A DNA stretch of 64,000 bases from Lutjanus erythropterus (Eukaryota; Chordata; Actinopteri; Lutjaniformes; Lutjanidae): positions 5,636,122 through 5,700,121 of the forward strand of contig CM034602.1 of the NCBI GenBank assembly GCA_020091685.1, in the 5' to 3' direction. Of the stretch, positions 12,111 through 22,539 are shown piece by piece (position 1 is the first letter of the stretch; each line of letters starts with the position of its first letter). The notes under the pieces were generated by a model that saw nothing but the letters and a program-made list of their open reading frames with translations, ran no database searches and had not been told where the DNA came from. The position numbers and the translations under genes were made by a program.

Positions 12111-12390
12111 AGAGCTGCAGCTATTAGGCTATTAATCGATTAATTGTTTCAGTCATTTCCCAGGCAAACATGTCAATCATTTGCTGGTTCCAAATTTCTT
12201 AAATGTGAGGATTTGCTGCTTCTCTTTATCATAAATGACAGTGAATGAAGAGTTTTTCAGTTTTCACTGTTGTTTGGACAAAAGAAGGAATTTGAAGATG
12301 TCACTTTGGGCTCTGGGAAATTGGGATTTTTCCCAAATATTTGACATCGTATACACTAAACGATAAATCAATCTAAACTGCTGATCGGTT
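12111..12390 (+). mobile_element. hAT-like MITE fragment with AGAGCTGCAG end
   Basis: The left end AGAGCTGCAGCTATTAG is followed by ATTAATCGATTAATTGTTTC, then a segment ending in a GGGCTCTGGGAAATTGGGAT stretch. This is the layout of an abundant fish MITE whose other end reads TTGCAGCTCT. The right terminus is missing here. Relatives lie at 16577 and 17862. Confidence 0.55.
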
Positions 12391-12423
12391 TGGATACCTT
12401 TATATTGTGATATGTCATAAGCA

Positions 12424-12535
12424 GTGTTGGGCAAGTTACTCAGGACATGTAATAAGTTACTTTTTACTTTAGTTCTCCTTTAAAAAGTACTTACTCATTA
12501 CATTACTACATTCACTTTTGTACCCTGTCGGTGGC
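12424..12535. mobile_element. Repeat fragment of the AGTTACTTTTTA type
   Basis: AGTGTTGGGCAAGTTACTC followed by TAATAAGTTACTTTTTACTT and TACTCATTACATTACTACATT resembles the ends of a widespread fish DNA transposon. Only one end is visible. Confidence 0.45.
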
Positions 12536-12894
12536 CTTGTTGCGCTCCGGAGTTGAACTGCTGATTCAGTGAACTGTTAACACTCAGATAGTTTCTGTTG
12601 TCAGCTGTCCAGATGTCATCTGTGATGGAAACAGTCTCCCTCTGTGAGTGTGGCCTTCAAATTAGATTCCATCACCACATATTCTGTCTCGATGAGCCAA
12701 ACAAACTAATGAACGAACTGATGATTATTTATCAAAAATCTCATTGTCTTAATATGTTGTGAAAGTACCAATAATCATACCTACAATATCGATAGTGATG
12801 AATTTGAGTTATTTGATTTTGTCTGTTGTCCAGCCCTATTTTATATACTGTTGTGTAGTTTAATCTACAGTAATGTATCTTTTTCTATAAAATC

Positions 12895-13006
12895 ACGTTT
12901 GTGTTTTATTTTAGAGAAGGTTTGTATATGGAAATACATATTGTGTATCATGGTATAGCCTAAAAATATCGAGATAATATTTCTAAGCCATATCGCCCAG
13001 CCCTGT
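12895..13006 (-). mobile_element. Right end of a CAGGGCTGGG-type MITE
   Basis: The stretch ends AAGCCATATCGCCCAGCCCTG, the inverse of the CAGGGCTGGG terminus seen at 8730. TATCATGG and ATATCGAGATA motifs precede it. A second, less complete CCAGCCCTA end lies near 12830, so two remnants may be joined. Confidence 0.5.
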
Positions 13007-13330
13007 GTGAAAATAAAAAGCAGATTAATCAATCGCAGGTGTATGTGGTGTGAGTTTAATATTATTGTATTAGCAGTATGTGCAGACTTTGACATCTTGC
13101 ATATATTTATAAAGAGTTTTATAAGATTCGTGATGCCAGGAAAGCTTGTTTTTTTTTTTCTTGTCTGTTACTCCACAGTCCACAGGGAGGTCAGAGGTCA
13201 AGGTCAGCTACACACCATCAGTGCTTCTTCACTCAAAGACAGATGTTCAACTTCTCCATTCAGCATCATCAGCTATTTCTGTTTGAGTTTTAATTCACCA
13301 CCAATCACAACTCTTCCCCGTCGCCGTTCA

Positions 13331-13351
13331 TTGTTGTTGTTGTTGTTGTTG
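13331..13351. repeat. (TTG)7 microsatellite
   Basis: Perfect TTG trinucleotide run in an otherwise unremarkable region. Confidence 0.9.
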
Positions 13352-13729
13352 GAATCGTGATGGCCTTTAACTCGAGCGTCCCTGAGCTCGTTTCGTGTAG
13401 TATCAGATAGCAGACCAGGGATGTACAAGAAAAATAAATCAGTTGTGAAAAGGGAACTTTTTCTTCCCTCTTTATGAAAAGAAAAAAAAAATCCTCACCG
13501 TCCGCCCCCTCATGTACAATGCTGGGAATAGTAACAGCACTGTGAGGCTGGGCTAAATATAGCAGCCAGTGAGTGTTAACATGTCAACTTCAGCAGGAGT
13601 GCAGGGAAGCGGCTGCTGCACGTGTGTGTGACCGCCGTGGATGTACACACAGCATCGCTATAAATACACCAAGCAGCCTTTCTTCTTCTCTGCTGCTGCT
13701 GTGTATCATAATGCACAACCAGACAATTA

Positions 13730-14385
13730 AAAAAAACACGCTTTTATCCTCCTGTTGCACGACAAAAACACAAATAATGATGGAGATTTAAAACTCATAG
13801 AGACAGATGAGCACTTGGAGCAAGAAAAAAAAAAATACAATATACACCAAACTCCGCCTCTCAAAACAGAAATTATAGCAAAACTTACCTGCTGTATGAG
13901 CTTTGTGCTGTATATTTTAAAGCATTCCTCCTGTTGCGCCACAAAAACACAAATAATGTTGGAGTTTTCGTCTTTATAGCAAATAGACGAATAATAAGCA
14001 CACTAATCAAGAAAACATACGATTCACGCCAAACTGCGCCTCCTGAAGCAGAAATTAGAGCAAAATTTACTAAGTGTATGAGCTTTAAAACTGCATGCAT
14101 GCAAACACAAACGACATGGAGATTTCGTCTTTATATCAATAGAGATAAATAGTAAACACTTAAATAAAAAAAAGAACGATTTTTACCATGTCTGCCTCTT
14201 ATAATCAGACTTAGACTGAAAAAACACGCCTTTGTTGCACGACAATAACACAAATAATGATGGAGATTTCGTCTTTATAGCCAATAGAGACAAACAGTCA
14301 GCACTTTAATTAAATAAAATTAACAATTTACACTATTTCTGCCTCTAAAAATAGAATTCACAGCCAAATCTACAAAATCAGCTTC
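13730..14385 (+). repeat. Four-unit tandem array, unit about 145-185 bp
   Basis: Four consecutive units share the same order of landmarks: CCTGTTGCACGAC (or a variant), then AACACAAATAATGATGGAG, then TTTCGTCTTTATAGC with AATAGA, then a run of A, then CGCCTCT or TGCCTCT, then CAGAAATTA. The AACACAAA landmarks lie near 13770, 13949, 14102 and 14249, giving spacings of roughly 180, 153 and 147 bp. The third unit has lost part of its head. I do not recognise it as a known transposon, and short frames repeated within each unit look incidental. Confidence 0.7.
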
Positions 14386-14930
14386 AAAATAAGGTATTCT
14401 GTACATCAAAAATGGCGATTAAACTGATTTTTAGGTGATCAGCCGCATCATCTCGTGATATTTACACGATTCCATTTTTTTTCTGACTCCATGAGTGGAT
14501 GGGGGTGGATGATGATGGATTTTTGGGATGGGAGGGAGGTAGGGGAGGGAGGAAAGGAGAGGAGGAGTGGAGGGGGGGGCAGTTTATTTTTATCACGGCC
14601 GCCTTTCAGAAATAGAAGGCAGCCTAAAAAAAACAGACCTCATGAGTTCTTCTCAATCGAAGACGCTTGTGCAGCAAACCGTGCATTTATTTGTGATGGA
14701 AGGAGACTTTAAACCCCCCCCCCAACTCTGTTACGTAATCTAGCATGTGAATGTCAAGAGACAGAACGAGTCGTGGAGAGAAAGAGAGACAGAGAGAAAA
14801 AAGAGAGGAGAGGAAGAGGAGGGTGTTATTTGGTCTATGCATAGAGCTCCCAAAACTCATACCCAGGGAACATAGTGTACTCTGGTGTCCCCTGAGACTT
14901 GGCATGCTGGATTTTAACCCCCCACCCCCC
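14386..14930. other. Non-coding patch with G-rich tract
   Basis: 14530-14580 is a purine tract with runs of three or more G and could form a G-quadruplex. Around it the sequence is non-repetitive and contains ATCTCGTGATATTTACACGA near 14450. It could be regulatory, but there is no direct evidence. Confidence 0.35.
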
Positions 14931-14931
14931 C

Positions 14932-14932
<1 letters not shown>

Positions 14933-14990
<58 letters not shown>
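14933..14990. repeat. (AC)29 microsatellite
   Basis: Perfect AC run of about 58 bp preceded by a C-rich stretch. Confidence 0.95.
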
Positions 14991-14997
<7 letters not shown>

Positions 14998-15135
14998 TCT
15001 AACTGCAGCAGAACAGGTGGTTTCCTCCCGCAATTCATCCCAGTCCTGCGTCCATTCACAGACTCCGCTGCAGGAATTGTGTGAATGAGTGAGTGGGGAA
15101 AGTGAATGAATGAATGACTGCACGAAATGAGTGAA

Positions 15136-15159
15136 TGAAGAAGAAGAAGAAGAAGAAGA
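15136..15159. repeat. (GAA)8 microsatellite
   Basis: GAA run following TGAA/TGAG tetranucleotide repeats at 15080-15135. Confidence 0.9.
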
Positions 15160-15296
15160 CAGGGGGCGCGCATCGCTGTCCCTCTCTTCCCTCTCTCTCT
15201 CTCTCTCAATGGTTTTTTTTTCTCTGTCTTTGTCTTTTTTTTTTCTCCTGCAGAGGGAAGTACGGCTGCACGGGCAATAACCAAGCAAACACATAC

Positions 15297-15300
<4 letters not shown>

Positions 15301-15340
<40 letters not shown>
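15301..15340. repeat. (CA)20 microsatellite followed by a G-tract
   Basis: Perfect CA run, then TTAAA and a G-tract at 15346-15363 with a single A interruption. Confidence 0.95.
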
Positions 15341-15341
<1 letters not shown>

Positions 15342-15487
15342 TAAAGGGGGGAGGGGGGGGGGGTACATGTGACAAAGCCGTTCATAAATATTCAGCGGCT
15401 CGATTCATGCGGATTCTTCTCTTGAGGTGGTTTATTGTGTGCAGCAGCAGCAGAGCTCCCAACCATGCATGTGATGCTAAGGATGGT

Positions 15488-15530
15488 TGGTGTGTGTGTA
15501 GTGTAGTGTAGTGTGTGTGTGTGTGTGGGG
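15488..15530. repeat. (GT)n and GTGTA repeat ending in a G-run
   Basis: GT and GTGTA units, then eight G. It lies in inverted orientation about 150 bp after the (CA)20 run, so the two could pair as a cruciform or hairpin. Confidence 0.85.
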
Positions 15531-15538
15531 GGGGCGTT

Positions 15539-15548
15539 CTATAAATAG
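15539..15548 (+). promoter_or_regulatory. MEF2-like site (or TATA box), copy 3 of 3
   Basis: Third exact CTATAAATAG in the first 16 kb, just downstream of a G-run and followed by CATTATAGCTCTGC. Either a MEF2-type site or a TATA core. No transcript is visible next to it. Confidence 0.3.
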
Positions 15549-15603
15549 CATTATAGCTCTGCTTCCATTGACATCATTTAGGCAGGAGAGATGGAAAAAT
15601 AAA

Positions 15604-15636
15604 TAGGGGGAGGGGAGGGGGAGGGAGGAGAGGGCG
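15604..15636 (+). other. Potential G-quadruplex
   Basis: Five runs of three to five G separated by single A bases fit the G3+N1-7 quadruplex pattern on the + strand. Confidence 0.55.
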
Positions 15637-15639
15637 CAG

Positions 15640-16576
15640 GGTTCCTTAATCTGAGCTTGAAATTCAAACAAAACCTGGCCAGCCATCCCTCTGTACACAC
15701 TCTCACAAAAACAGATTCTACATAGTAAACCTGGCCATGATTCTTAAAGACGCTCTTTGACTTTTTTAGAATGATCATATGCAGTAAAATTAAACATCAC
15801 AATATACCTCGTTATTGTGACAGATGACTATTGGTGCTTTTGCATAATATTAACACAATGAGCTTTTTGATAAATAATCATCAGTAATGTGGATATAATG
15901 ACCAAGTGGGTCAAGGAAAATAATATAACAGCTAGAAAATTACAATTTTACTGTCACGCAGCCTTCAAAGCCATTTGTTTCAGGACACCAATCTCAGAAA
16001 AATGTTGTTATGGCTGTTTTGTTTTTTCCTTGTTTTTTTTTCATTGTTGGGAGAAGTTAGCGATCAAGGCTTTCTGCCAGAAAGCCATTCTTTTGTAGGC
16101 TTAAGGGGAAATAGCAAGATTTCTACCAGAACAGACTTTCTTGTAGAAAGCCCTGAAGACTAATTTCTTCCAAGTTTTTTTTTTTTTCCAACAAAATAGT
16201 GACACTGAATGCAACACACAACAACAGCTACAGTAGGATAACAAGTGAATGCACTGTCCACATTATGGCTTATAAATAATGTCTCAATATTTTTATGCCA
16301 CAAGTGTTTCTGCGTTCCTTCTTTAGGCATGTGTAAAAAATTGGTATGAATTCTTTGGCAACAAATGCTTGAATTATGTATGTAGTATTGCATAGCAAGA
16401 ACAATGGCAGCCATGTTAAAAAATTGCGATATCACAATGTTCAATAGTATATTTTTACATTAATGTGCCATTTACTTCTGTGGCCATTTTTAAGATACCA
16501 TTTTATTAAGCCACTAAGTGAGGAAACAAATTAATGAGGCTTCAAAAAATCACACATTAAACCAAATAAAATCTAC
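15640..16576. other. Intergenic DNA without recognised features
   Basis: AT-rich, no exon or repeat supported. TTTCTGCCAGAAAG and related palindromes at 16070-16150 repeat the words AGAAAG and CCAGAA but make no clear element. Confidence 0.45.
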
Positions 16577-16668
16577 CAGGGCTGCAAGTAAATATTATTT
16601 TTATTATTGATTAATCTGCTGATTATTTTTTACCATTAATCGATTAATCATTTAGTCTATAAAATGTA

Positions 16669-16705
<37 letters not shown>

Positions 16706-16772
16706 CCAAAATGATTAATTAATTATAAAAACTTTCTTTTGATCGACTACTCGACTTATTGTTGCAGCTCTT
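16577..16772. mobile_element. hAT-like MITE with internal poly(A)
   Basis: The ends CAGGGCTGCAAGTAA and TTGTTGCAGCTCTTA are inverted. The interior repeats ATTAATCGATTAATCA on the left and GATCGACTACTCGAC on the right. A run of about 33 A at 16671-16703 sits in the middle, a recent expansion on an old A-rich core. Same family as 12111 and 17862. Confidence 0.65.
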
Positions 16773-17860
16773 AAAACCACAACTGTGTACCCTTCTCTGG
16801 TGTCTCTTCTTTTAGTTGTAATGGTTGAATACATGAGGCGTTACCCTGATAAAGGATCCCTTGAATCCCTCTTTTTTTTCTGTGTGTATGCTTGCCTTCA
16901 TCTACTGGGGCCCAATAGTAAACATCAGACCAAAACACCCACTGTTTCCTAGAAAGACGCAGCCTACGAGTCGGAATGGAAAGCCACAAGGCAGATGGGA
17001 GGGGACATCAAACAAATTAAAAGGACCTGTGTGTATACAACAGATACACACACATACACACAAGCAGAGATCCAAGTGGAAAAGACGGGGGCCATGATAC
17101 ACCCAAGGCAAATGTTTTGGAAGGTATTATTATTGTATTGACATGCTTAAAAAAAACAGACGAGGCGGAGGGTTGAAGCTCAATAGGCCGCACAGAGGGA
17201 GAGACATTTTCATTTCGTTATCAAGACTAACATTTCCGCTCAAACAGCCTGACTGACTCGTGTGTTTATGTTATTATGGAGGAGGAAAGGAGGACAGCAC
17301 ACTGTTTTTCCATGGTCGGAGTGTCTTAGTCACACCCAGGATCTCTCTCTGTCTCTCTAACTCTGTCGTCAGTCTTGGCACTGACCCCTGAATGCTGCGT
17401 GACTTCCATTGGTGCTGATGACGTCTTCTATGATACATTTCTCCCCATGTGGGTCCTCCGCCTTATCCTGCGATCACACATGTCCCACAAGCTTGTGTGC
17501 CTGCGCTTGCAACACTTGTTTACGTGTTGTTGTTTTTCTCGTTTTTCTCTCTTGTATTGTGATTCCTGACTTGCTTCCTGTGGGGTCAGAGGTCAGCAGC
17601 AGGACTTCCTCACAGCACTTCATCAGACCCCAGCCGGCCCCCGGCCAGTTCAACCTGCCACCTTTTAATCACAGGCAGGTTGGTGTTATATTTTAGAGGT
17701 GCACAGAGGCGTCTGTATCTGTTTCTGTTCAACCAAGAAAATTATCTGTCTCTGTATCTGTATTTGGATAGAAGAGCAGAAGTGGGCGTTGTTTATACCT
17801 GAAGTCTCGTTAAACTTGGCAAATTTTATAACCTAGGATTCTCTTCCAATGCAGCTGCTT
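16773..17860. other. Intergenic DNA without recognised genes
   Basis: Somewhat higher GC at 17200-17660 with CT-rich parts. Short open frames are present but lack splice signals or composition suggesting coding. Confidence 0.45.
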
Positions 17861-17861
17861 G

Positions 17862-18000
17862 GAGCTGCAACAATTAATCAATTGACTATTATATTAATCA
17901 CCAACTATTCAGATAATCAATTAAGCATTTTGAGTCAATTTTTTGAATAATAAATGTCCAAATTCTCAGATTTCAACTTCGCAGTTTATGAACTGAATCC
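17862..18000 (+). mobile_element. MITE fragment of the AGAGCTGCAA family
   Basis: GGAGCTGCAACAATTAATCAATTGACTATT followed (after a break in the match) by AACTATTCAGATAATCAATT is the same end as the 12111 and 16577 elements. A further degraded end, AGGGTTGCAAGTTAATC, occurs at 18261. Confidence 0.55.
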
Positions 18001-18009
18001 CACCACAAC

Positions 18010-19680
18010 CCCTATTAAGTGGCAAACATTGAAGAAAAAGCAACCGAAAATATGTTTTTATAAATCAAAAGATTCTGTTTTAGATTGGAAATAGAAACTC
18101 TTTACATTAAAGATCCCTCAGTTGAAAGGAATAGTTGCAATGATGCTGCATTAATCTCACTGCAGTTCACAGTATTATTATTAGTACTATTTTTTTAGGA
18201 TCCCTGTAGCTACCATCATGTCAACTAGTCTTCCATGGGTCCATTATACATATATTAATTAGGGTTGCAAGTTAATCTTAAAAAATAGTTGATTTCAATT
18301 CATACATCTATGCAATCTCATTTCTAAATGATGACAGCTACTCAACTCAAGTGTTTGTATTTTCCAAGCTTTTGCTATACATTAACTTTACATTGACAGA
18401 CAGCTGATCGACTTATAGTGGGGGACTTGTCGCTTGTTATTGTCAGTTTACGATGTTGTGCTCCTGCAGCACTCCTGCAGCGCTCCTGCAGAGCTTTCCC
18501 CAAGTCTGGGGAGGAGGGAACAGGAGGAAACGGTGCTTTTCAACATTAGATGTTTATTAAATAGGATTTCAACCAATTTAATATATACTCTATGGCTCCA
18601 ACTTGCTATTTGGATGGCTGTACCCATTTCTGAATGTGCAAGTACTTTAAAATGCTCCTTTAAGTATTTTAAGTAGTAAAAATGAACTTAAATAAAAGTG
18701 AAAAGTAGCACTCTTAATGCTACTGTGTTACATTTTAGAAATGATTTTTTCCCAAATAAAAACTAGCAGCTTCAGGTAGAATTTGTGGATGCATCCCTAA
18801 TATATTGATGTGAAAGTCATGTATTTCAGCATAGATGGAGCATTTTTCCACTCTTTTGGTGATCACACACGTCCTCTTCCAAACAGCACTCGCACTTTTT
18901 TTTTTAAAGTGCGTTTTGCACACAATTTTCACTGCAAAATCCTGAAAAGTGTAGTGCTAAATGGCTACCAGACGTGAGCTGGAGCTTCCTACGACATTTT
19001 AAATGTGTGTCTCTCAATTCAAGAGGATGAATCATAAGGCCTAATTCAGTCCTAATGGTGAAGTATTTTTGCCACAGTCTCTCTACTTGCCTCTCTCCCT
19101 TCTTCCCTCCTGCTCTCTCTTCTCTCTCCTTCACTCTATTCTTCCTCCTCTCTCCTCATATACCTCACATAGAAACACAGTCTCAATTTCCATCTGCATG
19201 TTCAGAAAAGGAAAACAAATGGCAACCCAGTGACTAAAGTAAGTTGGGAAACATTTCAAAGGAACCAGTCTGAAAATCAAAGAAAAAAAACAATGGACAA
19301 GTTTCAAATCAGTAGCCAACATCTGCATGTACTGTGTGTGTGTGTGTGTGTGTTTCATAGCCATGCATGCATCAATGGCAGTGTGTGTCTTGGAAAAGGG
19401 TGCAGGCAGCTATTTTCCAAAACAACGCTTCTCGTATTACATTAAAGATGGAAATGACTGATGTTGCTTACACATTGTATTGTTTCTCTTTATCATAATT
19501 GGAAAAAACTTTCTACAGATGGGAGAATATCAAGTGTAAAATGTTTATTGAATTTTCTGCTGATGCTTATGAGTAAAGGCTGTTTATTCATTAACTCCAC
19601 AGGTAGGTCAAATGTCGGTGTCAGAACAGGACATCATGCCTGAGAGCTCCAGATTCTTCAGAGAAAACGCGTTGTACGTT
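18010..19680. other. Intergenic DNA
   Basis: 18600-18740 contains AAGTACTTTAAAATG and AGTAAAAATG words of the AAGTACTC fish repeat type. 19330-19353 is a short GT run. 19075-19160 is CT-rich. No exon is supported. Confidence 0.4.
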
Positions 19681-19689
19681 CATGGGTAA

Positions 19690-19760
19690 GTACTGACAGT
19701 GGGTATCGAACCACTGACCAGTAGATCAAAGATTATCTCCCTAAAAAACGAGCCACAAAA
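19690..19760 (-). mobile_element. Possible tRNA-derived SINE head
   Basis: Read on the minus strand the segment holds GGTTCGATACC, a perfect tRNA B-box (GGTTCGANNCC), about 55 bases after GTGGCTCG. A functional tRNA fold is not apparent. It is most easily read as a SINE head remnant. Confidence 0.4.
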
Positions 19761-21060
19761 AAATTACCTTAAGAAGGAAAATGGGATCTATGGGTACCCA
19801 AGACTCATGTCCACTTTATTCTAATCCTATGCAGTTTTTTGTATGCAGTATAAATGTTTTTTTCCCACCTATTCTATTTGACTATTTCTGCATACTGGGG
19901 ACCCTAAACAGTATTGGAATTGCATAAATTGTCATACTGGAAAGCTGAGACTCTTGTGTTTTCAATGAACAGTATAAAAAGCCTACTGTGACCTGTAAGA
20001 TAATTATAGCCTCATGACATGTCACAAACACAAATTAGAAACCTGGAGCTTTCGGAGGGATGGATGACTTTGCAAGTTTTTTTTTGATTCCAGATCACAG
20101 CATGATTGTTTTCTATGGTGTTTCTCAAGGCCTTGGTGTATCAATGTGGCATTTTAGAGGGATTTTGACCATTTTTTTTAGTGGTCGAAAATATTAATAT
20201 TGTACACCAAATCTGTGTGGTAACTGATATCGACTCCAAAACTTCTGCAACAACTTATGAGAGCTGATGGAGCATGTTAATGACCACCATACACTGTTTA
20301 TTACAAATTTATGTCTAGAAAAACATGACACAGTGCTTAGCAACATCTCAGAATTAATCTTCAGGTTCCCAGCTTTCAGATCATGGTTTCCTCTTGCATG
20401 TAGCATATACTGTTGACCTGCTATCTCCTCTGAAAGACCCCTTGTTCCCCTTAAAAAAGACAAAAAATAGTGTATGGTAGGGAGGCGTGGCATGGAAGAG
20501 CAATAACAATACCAGTCATACTTTCTCAAAAACATTAACTGATACTTTCTTACATGTTTTCTTTATATAATACACAGCAGTTTTATTTAGTTTGATTGAT
20601 ACTGAACCAGTGTGTGTGTCTTTCAACCACTCATATATTTGCTTCTCTACTGCAGTCACCAATAAAGTTAAATTTGATAACCTAGCTTTTTATACTTTCC
20701 TCACTTCTCCCTAATTTTGATGTTTTTACCCCAAAGATTACGGATCCTAAAATTACATTTGCAACAAAACATCTTTTTTTCTGAACCTCTAAAGGCAGAT
20801 CCTTTCTATGTGGTCTCCATTTTGTTTAAGTTCTTTATGATCTCTCAAAGCTTGTGAGTAAATCATGTAAATTGCGGCTCTGTAGTGATTCTGGTGAGTG
20901 TATTGCCACTTTGCTTCATCAGCCCATTATCAGTTATCAGTCACGATATTTTCCTGGACTGCAGATGAGTCAGAGGCCTGTCAGAAATAAGCAGTAGCAG
21001 TGAAACTATTTTACAGAGGCCACTTCTCAGAACAGTTTTCAAAAAAAAAAAGAAAGTGCT
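19761..21060. other. Intergenic DNA without recognised features
   Basis: AT-rich with scattered T-runs. I see no exon, RNA or repeat family that I can name. Confidence 0.45.
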
Positions 21061-21067
21061 TTAAAGC

Positions 21068-21430
21068 AACACGGTGTAACGGTCCTGCAGAGAAACAGGT
21101 TTGGACCATGATGAACCACACATAGAAAATTAAAAAGTTAATGTTTGCTCATAATCAATGACCTACCGAAAGTTTGCAGAGAAAGCAGGCAAACTTACCC
21201 AGAGGTGTAAGGCAGAGGGGTAAAGGTGCAATAGGAAGGCAGGGGATGGCAAGTCAGGAAAGGTGTAAGCACAATAGACAGTCTGGCAAAGAGTTGGGAT
21301 ATATACTGGACTGCTGGAGAACGTGGGAGAAGATGAGCAGGTGGGTGGGGGAAGGTCAGGTGATGGGGAATGTCTGGAAAGGGGGTTACTGCAGGGCAGG
21401 AGGGTGTGGCTGGATCTGAAATGACAGCAG
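21068..21430 (+). mobile_element. Probable retroelement or LTR remnant
   Basis: The segment is purine-rich (GCAGGGCAGGAGGG, AGGTGATGGGGAATG) and differs sharply in composition from its surroundings, beginning near TGTAACGG. This resembles LTR or leader parts of fish retroelements. No retroviral-type genes are visible and no second LTR was found, so the call is tentative. Confidence 0.3.
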
Positions 21431-21639
21431 AGTTAGTATGAAGCAGAGAGGCAAAGCGGACATAAGAATGTCAATTTAACACAAGAGTGGAAAACTATAA
21501 GCTTACATGACAGATAAATCAGATGTTTTACAGCATTTAATTGCTGCATCTGCATTTTAGTTGTAAATGGTAACGTTTGAAAGAGTTTTTACAATATTAA
21601 TCATAGTTGGAGCCTCTTCTATCATGCAATCAATGAAAT

Positions 21640-21880
21640 GTTGGAATAATTATAAACTGTTCCTTCCATATACAGAATGAAAAGCATATTTAAGCTCTTC
21701 TAGTGTGAAATACACATTTAATGGATCAGAATTATCCTCATTTCTGTGTAACTTTTGCCCCTCTTCAGTAATCCTGCTGCACTCTGTCCAGCCTGAGAGG
21801 GCATCATGCAAAGCTCTGCCTTCTCTGTTACTAACGGCCTCATTTATCTCATCATACAAAACTGACATATCTGTCCCTCC
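21640..21880 (-). pseudogene. Fragment of a non-LTR retrotransposon ORF2, upstream of the reverse transcriptase core
   Basis: An open frame of 72 codons on the minus strand (21650-21868) reads NVYFTLEELKYAFHS near its end. The pattern of a short hydrophobic/acidic FTxEELxYA motif is the usual segment just before the SPGxD block of LINE reverse transcriptases. The frame then hits a stop where that block should begin, so only a short decayed piece remains. Confidence 0.45.
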
Positions 21881-21954
21881 TTCGTGGGGGAAAAAAACAG
21901 AGCGTATCAGTTTGTTTTCATTGTGAGTTTTAAAATGGTTGGACGGCCACGTGG

Positions 21955-22010
21955 CGCACTATAAGGGATCAGATTTGGCCCGCAGACCTCAAGTTGAGTG
22001 TCACTGATTC
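21955..22010 (+). mobile_element. Short remnant of a GGCCAGATTTGGCCC-type repeat
   Basis: CAGATTTGGCCCGCAGACCT followed by CAAGTTGAGTGTCACTG is a motif seen in many fish interspersed repeats. A related copy lies at 46675-46715 in the same orientation. Confidence 0.4.
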
Positions 22011-22539
22011 AGACCTTTTACAACCATTTTTAAATGTAAACCCTGCTCCTATGATGCAGTGGTAACATACCTTTTAATCAAGAACAATGCTGGGTTTTGT
22101 GGGGTCACTACAGCTCCGCTATGTTGACTAAAAATCCCTAAAGAACTCAGCATCCCAGTCAGAATCACAGTTTCTGTCTAGCTGTCTTCTGTCTGTCTGC
22201 CTGTCTGTCTGCTTGGTGCTCTGGTTCTTGGCTTGAAGAGCTGCGGGTTAAATGGGGAAAAGGTTTTCAACATAGTCAGCTGGAGGCTGGAGGATATTTT
22301 TAGACTGGACGAGCCAGAGAGAGACAGAGAGACAGAAACAGACAGAGACAAGCCTATTCTGACCTGTTTTTTTTTTTTTTTAATCATTAATGATTTAATC
22401 AGTTTTCTCTATTAATGCTCTTGTTTTTCCTTGTCTGTGTGTTTTCATACTTGCTTTGGAAACAAGGGCTAATATGCAAATGCACCTCTGTTTTTTTTTT
22501 TTTTTATACTGTTCTCTCTGTAGAAGGGACTCCACACTG

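Noticed and set aside
14687-15375. Several overlapping frames rich in Cys-Val or Thr-His
   Set aside because: Direct translation of CA/GT microsatellites.
19690-19760. Functional tRNA gene on the minus strand
   Set aside because: A B-box is present but I could not find paired acceptor, D or anticodon stems.
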